Source: Streptomyces bathyalis
GTDB lineage: Bacteria; Actinomycetota; Actinomycetes; Streptomycetales; Streptomycetaceae
Direction of reading: 5' to 3'
Assembly (NCBI RefSeq): GCF_015910445.1
Contig: NZ_CP048882.1
Coordinates: 3,472,001-3,536,000 of the forward strand
DNA: 64,000 nucleotides
Below are positions 9,134 through 17,890 of the stretch, piece after piece (the stretch's first letter is position 1; each line of letters opens with the position of its first letter). The notes beneath the pieces were generated by a model. The model had not been told where the DNA came from. It was given only the letters and a program-made list of their open reading frames with translations, and ran no database searches. Position numbers and translations under genes: made by a program.

Positions 9134-9733
9134 ATGAACCGGCCTGCGGAGCTGCTCCGCCATGACCGCGTCGAGCTGCGCCGCTGGCGCTACCGCGACG
9201 CCGACGTGCACTACCGCGTGGTCACGGAATCGCTCGCCCACCTCGTGCCGTGGATGCCGTGGGCCGACGAGGGCTACAGCCCTGATTCGTCCCTCGAATT
9301 CGTGACCAGGTGCGAGCGTGAATGGGCCGAGGGCAAGGCGTACAACTACGCGGTGTCGGTGGAGGGTTCGACCGTGGGCAGCTGCGGCCTGATGCGCCGC
9401 ATCGGCCCCGGGGGCCTGGAGATCGGTTACTGGATACACCCCTCGTGGACGCGGCGGGGCCTCGCGACCGCTGCCGCGGCGGCACTGCTGCGCGAGGCGT
9501 TCTCGCTGCCCGGGATCGACGTGGTGGAGATCCACAACGACGAGGCCAACGAGGCCAGCGGGGGAGTGCCGATGCGACTGGGCTTCACCGAGGTCGAGCG
9601 GCGGCGCGCCATCGAGGGCCCGGCGGCGCCGGGCGAGTCGGGTGTCGAGGTCGTCTGGCGGGCCCTGCGAGGCCGTACGCCCCTGCCTCCCCAAGCTGAT
9701 CCCGCGACGGCCGGTCAGGTCGAGGCGGGCTGA
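9134..9733 (+). CDS. GNAT-family N-acetyltransferase
   Basis: 199 aa from ATG 9134; an in-frame extension back to 8951 is Arg-rich antisense-like sequence overlapping the upstream gene. It is RimJ/RimL-like: LRRWRYRDADVHYRVVTES at the start, and acetyl-CoA site GYWIHPSWTRRGLATAAAAALL (motif A, R-R-G-L-A-T) near residues 98-120. It transfers acetyl groups to an amine or a protein N-terminus; the substrate is unknown. A small GGGGA-ATGC-TCCCC hairpin lies just before the ATG and could mask the ribosome site. Confidence 0.88.
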   Translation: MNRPAELLRHDRVELRRWRYRDADVHYRVVTESLAHLVPWMPWADEGYSPDSSLEFVTRCEREWAEGKAYNYAVSVEGSTVGSCGLMRRIGPGGLEIGYWIHPSWTRRGLATAAAAALLREAFSLPGIDVVEIHNDEANEASGGVPMRLGFTEVERRRAIEGPAAPGESGVEVVWRALRGRTPLPPQADPATAGQVEAG

Positions 9734-9740
9734 GGGACTG

Positions 9741-9793
9741 CCGGGGCGGGGCGACAGCCGGGGGCGGGGCGACAGCCGGGGGCGGAGCGACGG
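9741..9793. repeat. Short tandem repeat, 17-18 bp x 3
   Basis: Three near-identical units of CCGGGGGCGGGGCGACAG (9741-9757, 9758-9775, 9776-9793) fill the gap between the convergent acetyltransferase and dehydrogenase genes. Confidence 0.7.
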
Positions 9794-9821
9794 CCGGGGC
9801 ACGGCAACGGCCCTGACGGCG

Positions 9822-11120
9822 CTACCAGTTGTTCACGGAACGCAGCAGGATGCGCTCGATCTCCTCCTCACCCACCGGGCGGGGGCAGGTCGACAGCAGG
9901 CGCTGCTGCTTCATCGTCCCCGGCACCAGGTCCGGCACGTCGCTCTCGCCGTAGCCGACGGCGCCGATGCCGTTGGGGATGCCGATGTCGCGCATCAAAT
10001 CGACGAGCACCTGCGGCAGTTGCTCGACGGGGTCGGGGAGCCGCTCCGTCCGCGGCGCCAGCAGTTCCGCGGCCCGCAGATGACGCTCGGGAGCGGAGGG
10101 GAAGCTGAACCGGAATGCCTCCGGCGCCGTCAGTGAGACCGCCTGCCCGTGCGGCACCATCGGCTCGTCCTGCGGGTAGCCGGCGGGACGGTAGTCCTTC
10201 ACCATGCCGGCGATCGGGTAGCCGTTGGCGTGCGGGATGTGGACGCCCGAGTTCCCGAAGCCCATTCCCGCGAAGGTCGCCGCCATCATCATGTCCGTAC
10301 GCGCCTCGACGTCCTCGGCCCCGCCGTGCACGGCCCGCCGGAAGGACTTCGCGATCAGTTCCAGCGCCCTCTCGCACCACAGGTCGGAGACCGGGTTCGA
10401 GCCGCAGTACGTCACCCGCTCCTCGGGCTTGCGCCGGCCCGAATCCCCGTACCACTTGGCCGTGTACGACTCGAGGGCGTGGCAGACGATGTCCATGCCC
10501 GCCGACGCGGTGACCTCGGGCGGAAGGCTCATCGTCAGCAGCGGGTCGACCACCGCGAGCGTGGGACGCAGCCGCCAGTGACTGATGCCGGTCTTGACCT
10601 TCATCGACAGGACGTCCAGCACACACATGGCTGTCGACTCGGCGCCCGTGCCGGCCGTCGTCGGTACGGCGACGAGCGGCTTGAGCTGGTGCGGCGGCAC
10701 CTCGGCCCGTCCGATCGGCTTGTTGACGTAGTCCATCAGCTCGCCGGAGCAGGACGTGAGCAGGTTGACCGCCTTCGCGGTATCGATGGCCGAGCCGCCG
10801 CCGACGGCCACGAACCCGTCCCACGGGCCCTGGGCACGCGCATACTCGACGGCCCTCTCGAAGGCGGCGTCGCTCGGTTCGATGTGCACGCCGTCGAAGA
10901 CCTCCGCGGTGATGCCGTACCGCTTCAGGTTCTCGGCCACGCGCTGCGGAATCCCGAGGGCGGCGACGCCGGGGTCGGTCAGTACGAGCACACGCTCCAC
11001 CCCGAACTGCGCCATGTCGAAGCCGATCTCGTCGGAGGCGCCGGCACCGAACTTCAGCGGGGGCGCACCCCAGGTGAAAATCGTCTCCTCGGCCGGGTCC
11101 ACGTCGCTGCCAGTGCTCAT
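9822..11120 (-). CDS. Iron-containing alcohol dehydrogenase, hydroxyacid-oxoacid transhydrogenase (HOT/ADHFE1) type
   Basis: 432 aa. NAD site VGGGSAIDTAKAVNLL near residue 105; metal-ligand region MDIVCHALESY, then GVHIPHANGYPIAGMVKDY and VPHGQAVSLTAPEAF, all three with the expected His residues. The C-terminal AVGYGESDVPDLVPGT is characteristic of the ADHFE1/HOT branch rather than simple alcohol dehydrogenases. HOT enzymes move a hydride between a hydroxyacid and a 2-oxoacid such as 2-oxoglutarate. It is the third gene behind tcuA and the isopropylmalate-type dehydrogenase, 193 bp downstream, so it probably works in the same carboxylic-acid pathway. Confidence 0.85.
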   Translation of the reverse strand: MSTGSDVDPAEETIFTWGAPPLKFGAGASDEIGFDMAQFGVERVLVLTDPGVAALGIPQRVAENLKRYGITAEVFDGVHIEPSDAAFERAVEYARAQGPWDGFVAVGGGSAIDTAKAVNLLTSCSGELMDYVNKPIGRAEVPPHQLKPLVAVPTTAGTGAESTAMCVLDVLSMKVKTGISHWRLRPTLAVVDPLLTMSLPPEVTASAGMDIVCHALESYTAKWYGDSGRRKPEERVTYCGSNPVSDLWCERALELIAKSFRRAVHGGAEDVEARTDMMMAATFAGMGFGNSGVHIPHANGYPIAGMVKDYRPAGYPQDEPMVPHGQAVSLTAPEAFRFSFPSAPERHLRAAELLAPRTERLPDPVEQLPQVLVDLMRDIGIPNGIGAVGYGESDVPDLVPGTMKQQRLLSTCPRPVGEEEIERILLRSVNNW

Positions 11121-11263
11121 CGGAAGTACGCCTCCACGCTCGCGGTTGAGGAAGGAACCAGCCGTGCCGGTCTCTCAACTGCGGGTGCCCGCGCGCGACC
11201 ACCGCGACACGGACGCTGGGATTCCGCCTCGCCGGAACCGGCTGCCCGGCCCGCCCGGCCCCG

Positions 11264-11299
11264 TGGCCTCACGGTCGCCCGCCTGGCCTCACGGTCGCC
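11264..11299. repeat. Direct repeat, 16 bp x 2
   Basis: TGGCCTCACGGTCGCC occurs at 11264-11279 and 11284-11299, in the gap between the isopropylmalate-type dehydrogenase and HOT genes. No function is evident. Confidence 0.6.
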
Positions 11300-11313
11300 A
11301 CGGCCTCATGGCG

Positions 11314-12462
11314 TCACGGCCGCAGGTTCTCGCACACGGCCGCCGTGACGGACTGCGTCCCGCCGCTGGGCCGTCCCCTCTCACCCAGCTCGACGGCTCC
11401 CAGCAGGAGCGCCGACTCCACGGCGCGCCGGACGCGGTCGCCCGAGGCGGGCAGCTCCGCGTGGTCCAGCAGGAGCGCCAGGCTCAGGATCTGGGAGAGC
11501 GGATTGGCCAGGCCCTGGCCCGCGATGTCGGGAGCGCTGCCGTGCACGGGTTCCGCGTAGGCCGCGTCTGCACCGACGTTGAGGGAACCGCACATGCCGA
11601 GGCCGCCGACCGTCGCGGCCCCGAGGTCGCTGAGCACGTCTCCGAGGAAGTTCTCCATCACCATCACGTCGAAGCACTGGGGCCGCGCGACGAGGTCGTG
11701 CGCCGCGGCGTCGGCGTAGAGATGCTCGGTCGCGACGTCCGGGTACTCCTCGGCCACCTCGTCGAACACTCTGCGGAAGAGCGCGTAGCTGCGCAGCACG
11801 TTGCTCTTGTCGACGCACGTCACCCGGCGTGTGCCGTCGGCCGGGGCGCCGGAGCGCGCCCGCGCCAGCTCGAACGCGTACCGCACCACGCGCTCGGTGC
11901 CCGCACGCGTGACCATCAGCTGGTCGCAGGCGGCGTGCGGAGTGGCGGCGCCCGCTCCTCGCGAGAGATACAGGCCCTCGGTGTTCTCGCGCACCACGAC
12001 GTAGTCGATCTCGCCCGCCTCGTGCCGCGTGCCGCCGGGGACGCCCGGAAGCAGCCGCATCGGGCGGACGTTGGCGAAGGTGTCCAGGCCGATCCGCAGC
12101 AGCCCCCCGAGCAGCCCGGCCTCGGTACCGTCCGGGTGCCGCACGCCGGGTAGACCCACGGGCCCCTTGAGCACACCGTCGGCGGCGCGCAGGCGGTCCA
12201 GGGCGTTCTCGGGCAGTGCCCGTCCGGTGCTCCGGTACGCGCCGGCGCCCGCCTCGACGGTCGTGACGCGGTACTCGAAACCGTCCACGGCCGCGACCCG
12301 CCCCAGCACGCGCAGCGCGCTGTCCACCAGCTCGGGCCCGATGCCGTCCCCGGGGATCACCACGAGATCGAGCGGCTCCGGCTCCGCGTTCCGCGCCTGG
12401 CCCCGGTCCCGCGCCCGCTCCCGGTCCTGCTCCCGCTCCCGCTCCCCTGGCATCGGCCTCAC
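11314..12462 (-). CDS. Isopropylmalate/isocitrate/tartrate dehydrogenase family enzyme
   Basis: 382 aa from GTG 12460-12462, which overlaps the tcuA TGA (GTGA); ATG 12453 is the alternative. After a low-complexity Arg/Glu-rich N-terminus of about 30 residues the beta-decarboxylating dehydrogenase fold is complete: VIPGDGIGPELVDSALRVL, the substrate Arg region FANVRPMRLLPGV, DYVVVRENTEGLY, catalytic Lys in VTCVDKSNVLR, Mg-binding Asp in MVMENFLGDVLSDL, and EPVHGSAPDIAGQGLANP. It is nearer to tartrate/isocitrate-type members than to LeuB and lacks a leucine operon. It probably oxidises and decarboxylates a 2-hydroxy-polycarboxylate made in the TcuA pathway. Confidence 0.85.
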   Translation of the reverse strand: MRPMPGEREREQDRERARDRGQARNAEPEPLDLVVIPGDGIGPELVDSALRVLGRVAAVDGFEYRVTTVEAGAGAYRSTGRALPENALDRLRAADGVLKGPVGLPGVRHPDGTEAGLLGGLLRIGLDTFANVRPMRLLPGVPGGTRHEAGEIDYVVVRENTEGLYLSRGAGAATPHAACDQLMVTRAGTERVVRYAFELARARSGAPADGTRRVTCVDKSNVLRSYALFRRVFDEVAEEYPDVATEHLYADAAAHDLVARPQCFDVMVMENFLGDVLSDLGAATVGGLGMCGSLNVGADAAYAEPVHGSAPDIAGQGLANPLSQILSLALLLDHAELPASGDRVRRAVESALLLGAVELGERGRPSGGTQSVTAAVCENLRP

Positions 12463-13940
12463 TCCGCCCGTCCGGCCGAGGTACCGGCCATGCGCCCGAA
12501 GACCGACCCGTTCGTCAGGCCGGTGCCTCCGGGGTAGTTGAAGTAGAAGAGCCCGCCGACGAGTTCACCCGCGGCGAAGAGACCGGAGATCGGGTTCATG
12601 TCGGTGTCCAGGACCTGCGCGGTCTCGGGAACGATGCGCACGCCCCCGAACGTGAAGGTGATTCCGCACGTCACCGCGTACGCCTCGAACGGCCCCTCGT
12701 CCACGGTGTTGGCCCAGTTGGACTTGTCGACGGAGAGGCCCGTCGTGCCTCGGCCGTCCCGGACGTTCGGGTTGAAGGGCGTGCCCGTGTCGACGGCGGC
12801 GTTGTAGGCGGCCATCTCCGCGACGAACCCGGCCGGGTCCACGCCGTCCATCTTCTCGGCCAGCTTCTCCAACGTCGGTGCGGTCACCTTGGTGATCTGC
12901 CGGATCCGGTACTCGTCGCGGAGCAGGTGCGTGACCTTCTGGTCGAAGACCTGCCAGGCGAACTGGCCGGGCTGTTCCAGGATCACGCGGCCGTACTTGG
13001 CGTAGGTGTAGTTGCGGAAGTCGGCGCCCTCGTCGACGAACCGCCGGCCGCGGCCGTTGACCATGACGCCCCACGGATAGCTGTGCTTCTGGAAGCTGTC
13101 ACCGACCGCCAGGTCCCCGAACTCGGGGGCGTTGCGGTCCCAGCCGACGGCGTGGCACCCGGACCAGTTCCCCGCGGGGCTCGCCCCGGCGCGGAGCGCC
13201 ATCCGCAGGCCGTCGCCGGTGTTGTACATCGTTCCCCGAACCTTGGCGAGGTCCCAGCCGGGGCCCAGGTAGCGCGCCCGCATCTCGGGGCTGGACTGGA
13301 AGCCGCCGCTGGCCAGCACGACCGCGTCGGCATGCTCCTCACGCGTCCGCCCGTCCTGACGCAGGCTCACACCCTGGACCGCGCCGCCGTCGTCCTGAAG
13401 CAGTCCGAAGGCGCGCGCCCCGTACTCGATGCGTATCCCGGCCCGTTCGGCGGCGCGCGTCAGGGCCTCGACGAGGCCCATTCCGCCACCGGACGCCTCG
13501 ACGGTCAGGCCTCCCCAGAAGGTGAAGCGGCCGCCCACCTTGAAGGCCTGCCGCCCGTAGATCGGTACGAAGCGCACGCCCTTCTCCGACATCCACAGCA
13601 GCGTCGGCAGGCTCTTCTCCACCAGGGTGGAGGCGAGTTCGGGGTCGGTCCGGTACTCGGTGACGCGTGCCAGGTCGTCGAGATACGCCTCGGCGGTGTA
13701 GCTCCCGAAGTCCGTGCTGTCGATCTCCTCCGGGGTCAGGTCGGGCATCAGCTTCTTCAGATCCTCGACACCGGAGTAGACGACCCGCATGGCACCGGCG
13801 GTGAACGCGGTGTTGCCGCCGCGGACCTTCTTCGGCGCCCGCTCCAGGACCAGGACTTCCGCACCCTGTTCCCGTGCGGCCAGCGCCGCGCACAGCGCCG
13901 CGTTTCCCGCTCCGACAACGATGACTCGCCGACTCGCCAT
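12459..13940 (-). CDS. tcuA: FAD-dependent tricarballylate dehydrogenase TcuA-like
   Basis: 493 aa from ATG 13938-13940, with GGGAG 6 bases upstream. An in-frame ATG at 13976 lies inside the operator and is less likely. FAD site RRVIVVGAGNAALCAALAA at residues 4-22, then RGGNTAFTAGAMRVVY, WGGLTVEASGGGMGLVEAL and VLASGGFQSSPEMRARYLG. The C-terminal FAD/substrate segment has GELVGGLFYFNYPGGTGLTNG, the fumarate-reductase/TcuA fold. TcuA oxidises tricarballylate to cis-aconitate, usually with the electron-transfer partner TcuB; no tcuB is found here. It is first in a three-gene operon and divergent from gntR across an operator. Confidence 0.87.
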   Translation of the reverse strand: MASRRVIVVGAGNAALCAALAAREQGAEVLVLERAPKKVRGGNTAFTAGAMRVVYSGVEDLKKLMPDLTPEEIDSTDFGSYTAEAYLDDLARVTEYRTDPELASTLVEKSLPTLLWMSEKGVRFVPIYGRQAFKVGGRFTFWGGLTVEASGGGMGLVEALTRAAERAGIRIEYGARAFGLLQDDGGAVQGVSLRQDGRTREEHADAVVLASGGFQSSPEMRARYLGPGWDLAKVRGTMYNTGDGLRMALRAGASPAGNWSGCHAVGWDRNAPEFGDLAVGDSFQKHSYPWGVMVNGRGRRFVDEGADFRNYTYAKYGRVILEQPGQFAWQVFDQKVTHLLRDEYRIRQITKVTAPTLEKLAEKMDGVDPAGFVAEMAAYNAAVDTGTPFNPNVRDGRGTTGLSVDKSNWANTVDEGPFEAYAVTCGITFTFGGVRIVPETAQVLDTDMNPISGLFAAGELVGGLFYFNYPGGTGLTNGSVFGRMAGTSAGRAE

Positions 13941-13966
13941 GCGCACTCCCGCATCCTTGTCACATT

Positions 13967-14005
13967 CAAGTTGCATGCAATCGACTCGGGATTGTACTCA
14001 ACTTG
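13967..14005. promoter_or_regulatory. Double operator between tcuA and gntR
   Basis: Left site CAAGTTGCATGCAAT (13967-13981) faces right site ATTGTACTCAACTTG (13991-14005). The right site is an inverted copy, identical at 12 of 15 positions, across 9 bp. The right site contains TACAAT, a near-consensus -10 for tcuA on the minus strand, with TGGTCA 18 bp before it, and also runs into the -35 of gntR. Bound GntR would therefore block both promoters. The left site recurs exactly before the prpF-like gene. Confidence 0.7.
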
Positions 14006-14032
14006 CGGACGATCTGACCACTCCCGTACGGT
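14003..14032 (+). promoter_or_regulatory. Promoter of the gntR gene, leaderless type
   Basis: TTGCGG (14003-14008), 18-bp spacer, TACGGT (14027-14032), then 7 bases to GTG 14040. Transcription would start at the GTG itself, in keeping with the lack of a ribosome-binding site. Confidence 0.55.
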
Positions 14033-14039
14033 TCACTCC

Positions 14040-14777
14040 GTGCAGGAGGACAGAGCACCTACGACCAGCGGCATCACGAGTCAGTCAGAGGAGTCGGTGG
14101 AGCGCCTTCGCGCTTACCTGCACCAGGGGGCAGCGGTACGGGGCCGCACGACCGACGACGTCACGGGCGCCATGCGAGAGGCGATCCTCGACGGCGTCCT
14201 CTCTCCGTCGACCTGGCTGCGTGAGAGCGAGCTCGCGGCCGCCTTCAAGGTCAGCCGCACCCCGGTCCGTGAGGCACTGAAGCGGCTCGCCGACGAGGGC
14301 CTGGTCGTCAAGACCGCCCACCACGGCGCGATGGTCGCCGCCCTCTCCCTGGAGGACGTGCTCGCCCTCTACGTCGTCCGCGAGGACCTCGAAGGGCTCG
14401 CGGCCCGGCTGGCGGCGGTTCGGTGTCCGGAGGGACTGGTCGACCAGCTCGACGAGATCAACGCGAGCATGCGGGAGGCCGCCGACCGCGGGGACGTGGC
14501 CGGGCTCTCCAAGCTCAACCTCGCCTGGCACAGGGCGCTGCGCACCGGCGCCGCCAACCCGTACCTGGAGAGGTTCCTCAACCAGGTCGAGCACGCCGTG
14601 CGGCGGCTCCCGGCGACGACCCTCGTGCATCCGGGCCGGCCCGAGGAGGTCCTTGCCGAACACGAGGCGGTCGCCCGCGCGGTGAAGGAGCGCGACGGCG
14701 AGGCGGCCGAGGCGGAGGCCAGGGCTCATATGCGGCGCGCCCGCGAGATCCGGCTCGCCGTGCTGCTGGGCGGCTGA
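14040..14777 (+). CDS. GntR-family transcriptional regulator, FadR/FCD type
   Basis: 245 aa from GTG 14040; the open frame continues far upstream only as antisense of tcuA. Winged helix at about residues 40-100: MREAILDGVLSPSTWLRESE, FKVSRTPVREALKRLADEG. The FCD ligand domain follows to the end, with VREDLEGLAARLAA, NLAWHRALRTGAANPYLERF and the late His of VLAEHEAVARAV, the usual metal/carboxylate-binding pocket for organic acids. It lies between two minus-strand operons that share its putative operator, so it is the likely carboxylate-responsive repressor of the whole tricarboxylate module, and of itself. Confidence 0.87.
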   Translation: MQEDRAPTTSGITSQSEESVERLRAYLHQGAAVRGRTTDDVTGAMREAILDGVLSPSTWLRESELAAAFKVSRTPVREALKRLADEGLVVKTAHHGAMVAALSLEDVLALYVVREDLEGLAARLAAVRCPEGLVDQLDEINASMREAADRGDVAGLSKLNLAWHRALRTGAANPYLERFLNQVEHAVRRLPATTLVHPGRPEEVLAEHEAVARAVKERDGEAAEAEARAHMRRAREIRLAVLLGG

Positions 14778-14782
14778 CGCGG

Positions 14783-15301
14783 TCATACCCCGCTCCGGCC
14801 GTACCGGCGGCGGGCCCACCGCAGCAGAAACGGCAGCGCCGAGAGCACGACGACCAGCCGGATCAGATGCATCCCGGCGACCAGTCCACTGTCGCCGCCC
14901 AGCCCCGCCGTCGCGGCGACCATCTCCCCGACACCGCCGGGAATCGAGCCCAGCAGCGCCGGCACGGGTTCGAGCGCGCCGCTCGCCGCGAGTGCCGCCC
15001 CCGCACCGGCTCCCACGACGACGATCAGCAGCACCACCAGGGCCCCGGGCCCGCTGACGCGCCGCACGGAGGCGAAGAAGCCCCGTCCCACCATGGCCCC
15101 GACACCCGAGCCGACCAGCAACTGGCCGGTCACCGACCACCATCCGGGCGGTACGGCGCCGCCCAGCCCGACCAGCGGAGCCGTCGCCGCCCCCAGGATC
15201 GAGCCCGTGACCGGCCACATCGGCAGGCGCAGCATCCGGCCGAGCCCGGCCCCGGCACCGGCGAGCGCCAGCAGCATCACCAGGCCCGGTGCGCCCGTCA
15301 T
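14783..15301 (-). CDS. AbrB-family membrane protein, half-size (second half)
   Basis: 172 aa with about five predicted helices and the repeat signature LPMWPVTGSILGAAT, QLLVGSGVGAMVGRGFF and LLGSIPGGVGEMVAATAGLG. The AbrB (membrane duplication, COG3180-like) family usually has two such repeats in one chain of about 350 residues; here each repeat is its own gene. The ATG (15299-15301) overlaps the TGA of the other half (ATGA), so the two are coupled. Transport function is not established for the family; context suggests a carboxylate. Confidence 0.78.
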   Translation of the reverse strand: MTGAPGLVMLLALAGAGAGLGRMLRLPMWPVTGSILGAATAPLVGLGGAVPPGWWSVTGQLLVGSGVGAMVGRGFFASVRRVSGPGALVVLLIVVVGAGAGAALAASGALEPVPALLGSIPGGVGEMVAATAGLGGDSGLVAGMHLIRLVVVLSALPFLLRWARRRYGRSGV

Positions 15302-15819
15302 GCCGACCGGCCCAGGACGAGGACGAGGGCCGGGAGCGCCACCAGGACGACCAGCAGTACCCGAACGAGGTGGATGACGGTGACGGTCGGGACGTCCGCC
15401 CGCTCCTTGACCGCCAGAACGGCAAGTTCGCTCAGCCCGCCCGGCGCGCACGCGAGAACCGCCGTCGTCGGATCGAGCCCGTGACGCAGGATCAGCCAGC
15501 GCGCCAGCACGGCGTTGAGGACGAGCAGCAACACCACGGCCGCCAGGACGGGAAGCGCGATGCGCCCCATCATCGCCAGGCTCTCCCCGTCGAGCCGTGC
15601 CGCCGAGACACAGCCGATCAGCACGAGACCGGCCGTCCGCACCCAGCGCTGCACCGGATGCCGCCGCGCGTTCACGAAGCCACCGGCCGCCGCGCTCCCG
15701 AGCACGGCACCCACCAGCGTCCCGGCCGGTACGCGAAGCCATGTGAGCAGCAGTCCGCCGGCCGCCCCCGCCAGCAGCCCGACGGCCGCGCGGGAGAAGG
15801 AGGGCGACGGCTCGCTCAC
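15298..15819 (-). CDS. AbrB-family membrane protein, half-size (first half)
   Basis: 173 aa from GTG 15817-15819, which overlaps the TGA of the TctA-TctB gene. Helices alternate with LRVPAGTLVGAVLGSAAAGGF, IGCVSAARLDGESL and CAPGGLSELAVLAVKERADV, matching one AbrB repeat (the APGG-x-SE motif is equivalent to SIPGGVGE in its partner). The frame continues upstream inside the transporter gene, but no start there is credible. Last but one in the operon. Confidence 0.78.
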   Translation of the reverse strand: MSEPSPSFSRAAVGLLAGAAGGLLLTWLRVPAGTLVGAVLGSAAAGGFVNARRHPVQRWVRTAGLVLIGCVSAARLDGESLAMMGRIALPVLAAVVLLLVLNAVLARWLILRHGLDPTTAVLACAPGGLSELAVLAVKERADVPTVTVIHLVRVLLVVLVALPALVLVLGRSA

Positions 15820-17801
15820 AGGAGCCCGACCGGCGTGAGGTAGCCGATGGGCAGGGCGATGTCGGCGAAGGCCGCCAGAGCGCCGAGCGCCGCGACCGTG
15901 CACACGGTGTAGACCGCGATGGCGCGCCAGCTCATCTCGGCCACACGGCGCAGGAACAGCGGCAGGAACACCAGTGCCGCAAGGAGCACGCCGAGGACGT
16001 AGGTCAGCACGATGAACACGACGAGCCATCCGAACGACCGCAGCACGGCGCGCCATTCGACGACCCACGCCTCACGCTCGGACTCCTCCCGTGCCCCGGC
16101 CCGCCGCAGGGCGAGGATGCCGATGACGAGTGCCGTCGCGGCCATCGCTGCTCCGACCACCGTCACCAGTCCCGGCACGAGCCGCGCCTGGCTGCTGTAA
16201 CCGCGGGAGATCACGAACGCCGCGACGAAGACCGCGAGGAAGGCGGCCGGGACCACGACGCCCCAGATCCCCGGCGGTTGCGGTCCCTCGCCCACCTCTT
16301 CGTCCGGATCGTCGGCCGCCTCCGGGTCGCGGCGGGCGCGCACCTTCTTCACCAGGGAGAAGACTGTCGGTACGACGAGCACGCCGAGAAGTACCAGGAC
16401 CCATGGGCGCACGATCCACTGGTCGAACTTGTAGAGGTTCGCGGTGAGGAAGTAGTAGCGCTCCATCGGCAGGCTCAGCACGAAGCCGATCAGGAAAGGC
16501 GCCCTCGGGATACCGCACACCTTCATGACCCACCCGAGGGCGCCCAGCAGGAGCATGACCTGGAGCAGCGCGATCTGCTCGGACTCCTGGAAGCCGGCCG
16601 TGAACAGTACGACGATGAGCCCGCCGGCCAGCACCGGGAACCGCACGAAGCTGAGCTTCGCCAGTGGACGGCTCAGCAGGAAGCAGGCCGCCGCCCCGAG
16701 GATGCTGGCAAGCGCGAAGGACCAGATGATCGTGTAGACGATGTCGAGGTCCTTGGTGATGATCGCCGGCCCCGGCTCGATGTTGAAGGCCAGCAGCGCG
16801 CCCAGGAGCAGGGCCGCGGGCGCTCCTCCGGGAATCCCGAACAGCAGCGTGGGGATCAGGTCCCCGGCCTCGACGGAGTTGTTGGCGCTCTCCGGCGCGA
16901 TGATCCCGCGGGGATCCCCCTTGCCGAAGGTCTTCTTGGTCTCCTTGCGGGTGGTCGCCCTCGCCTGCCCGTACGCCATCCACGTCCCCGCGGTGGCGCC
17001 CAGTCCCGGCAGGACACCGGCCCACATCCCCACGAGGGCCCCGCGTATGACGTGGCGCCAGTGGTGCAGCACGTCGCGCAGGCCCGTCCGCCAGCCGCTG
17101 CCGAGTCCGGACCCGGTGGCGACGCTGGAGCGGGTGCCCACCAGCGTGACGATCTCGGCGATGCCGAAGATGCCCAGGGCCACGGCCACCAGGTCGAGGC
17201 CCTCGGACAGGAAGAGCGAGCCGAAGGTGAAGCGGTAGTCGGCCGCCGCGGGTGCCGCGCCGATCCCGCCGAGCAGCAGCCCGAACGCGCCCGCGAGCAG
17301 CCCCTTGACCATGTTTCCGCGCGAGAGCACCGCGGTCAGCGATACGCCGAGCAGCGTCAGCATGAACAGTTCGGGGGCGCCGAAGCTGAGAACCAGCGGG
17401 CGGGCGACGGGTATCGACAGCGTCAGCCCGAGAGCGCCGAGCAGCCCGCCGATCATCGATGACATGAAGGCGATCGACAGCGCCCGCGCGCCCTGCCCCT
17501 TCTTCGCCATCTGATGTCCGTCGAGCATCAGCACACTCGCGGAGGCGGAGCCGGGTATGCCCAGCAGCACCGAGGCGATGGTGTCGGAGGTGTGGACGAC
17601 CGCGACGGCGCCGATGATGAGGGCGAGCGCCTGCGTCGGCTCCAGCGCGAAGACGAACGGCAGCAGCATCGCCACCGCACCCGTGCCGCCGAGTCCGGGA
17701 ATCATGCCGATGACCAGGCCGGAGCCGACGCCCAGCAGCAGGAATATCAAGTTCGACAGGGCGAAGAGGTTGCCCAGCGCGCTGAACGCGGCGTCTAGCA
17801 T
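15816..17801 (-). CDS. Tripartite tricarboxylate transporter, TctA-TctB fusion
   Basis: 661 aa. Residues 1 to about 490 are TctA, the large 12-helix subunit: IGMIPGLGGTGAVAMLLPF, TIASVLLGIPGSASASVLML with the family's GIPGS motif, and LIPTLLFGIPGGAPAALLLG as its second half. After an acidic linker (EAADDPDEEVGEGPQPPG), residues about 505-661 form the four-helix TctB small subunit. TctA and TctB are usually separate genes. The protein imports citrate-like acids with TctC as the extracellular receptor. It follows tctC by 89 bp and overlaps the AbrB half-gene by 4 bp. Confidence 0.92.
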   Translation of the reverse strand: MLDAAFSALGNLFALSNLIFLLLGVGSGLVIGMIPGLGGTGAVAMLLPFVFALEPTQALALIIGAVAVVHTSDTIASVLLGIPGSASASVLMLDGHQMAKKGQGARALSIAFMSSMIGGLLGALGLTLSIPVARPLVLSFGAPELFMLTLLGVSLTAVLSRGNMVKGLLAGAFGLLLGGIGAAPAAADYRFTFGSLFLSEGLDLVAVALGIFGIAEIVTLVGTRSSVATGSGLGSGWRTGLRDVLHHWRHVIRGALVGMWAGVLPGLGATAGTWMAYGQARATTRKETKKTFGKGDPRGIIAPESANNSVEAGDLIPTLLFGIPGGAPAALLLGALLAFNIEPGPAIITKDLDIVYTIIWSFALASILGAAACFLLSRPLAKLSFVRFPVLAGGLIVVLFTAGFQESEQIALLQVMLLLGALGWVMKVCGIPRAPFLIGFVLSLPMERYYFLTANLYKFDQWIVRPWVLVLLGVLVVPTVFSLVKKVRARRDPEAADDPDEEVGEGPQPPGIWGVVVPAAFLAVFVAAFVISRGYSSQARLVPGLVTVVGAAMAATALVIGILALRRAGAREESEREAWVVEWRAVLRSFGWLVVFIVLTYVLGVLLAALVFLPLFLRRVAEMSWRAIAVYTVCTVAALGALAAFADIALPIGYLTPVGLL

Positions 17802-17890
17802 CGATCAAGCCTTTCGGGGTGCTGCTTCACATTCGCTCCGGGACACCGCTCCGGGGGCGCCGTGCGAAGGCGCCCCCGGGGACGGGCCGG

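Noticed and set aside
12927..14039. Long open frame running into gntR from upstream
   Set aside because: It is the antisense of tcuA with Arg/Gly-rich shadow composition; the gntR gene begins at GTG 14040 where promoter and domain start agree.
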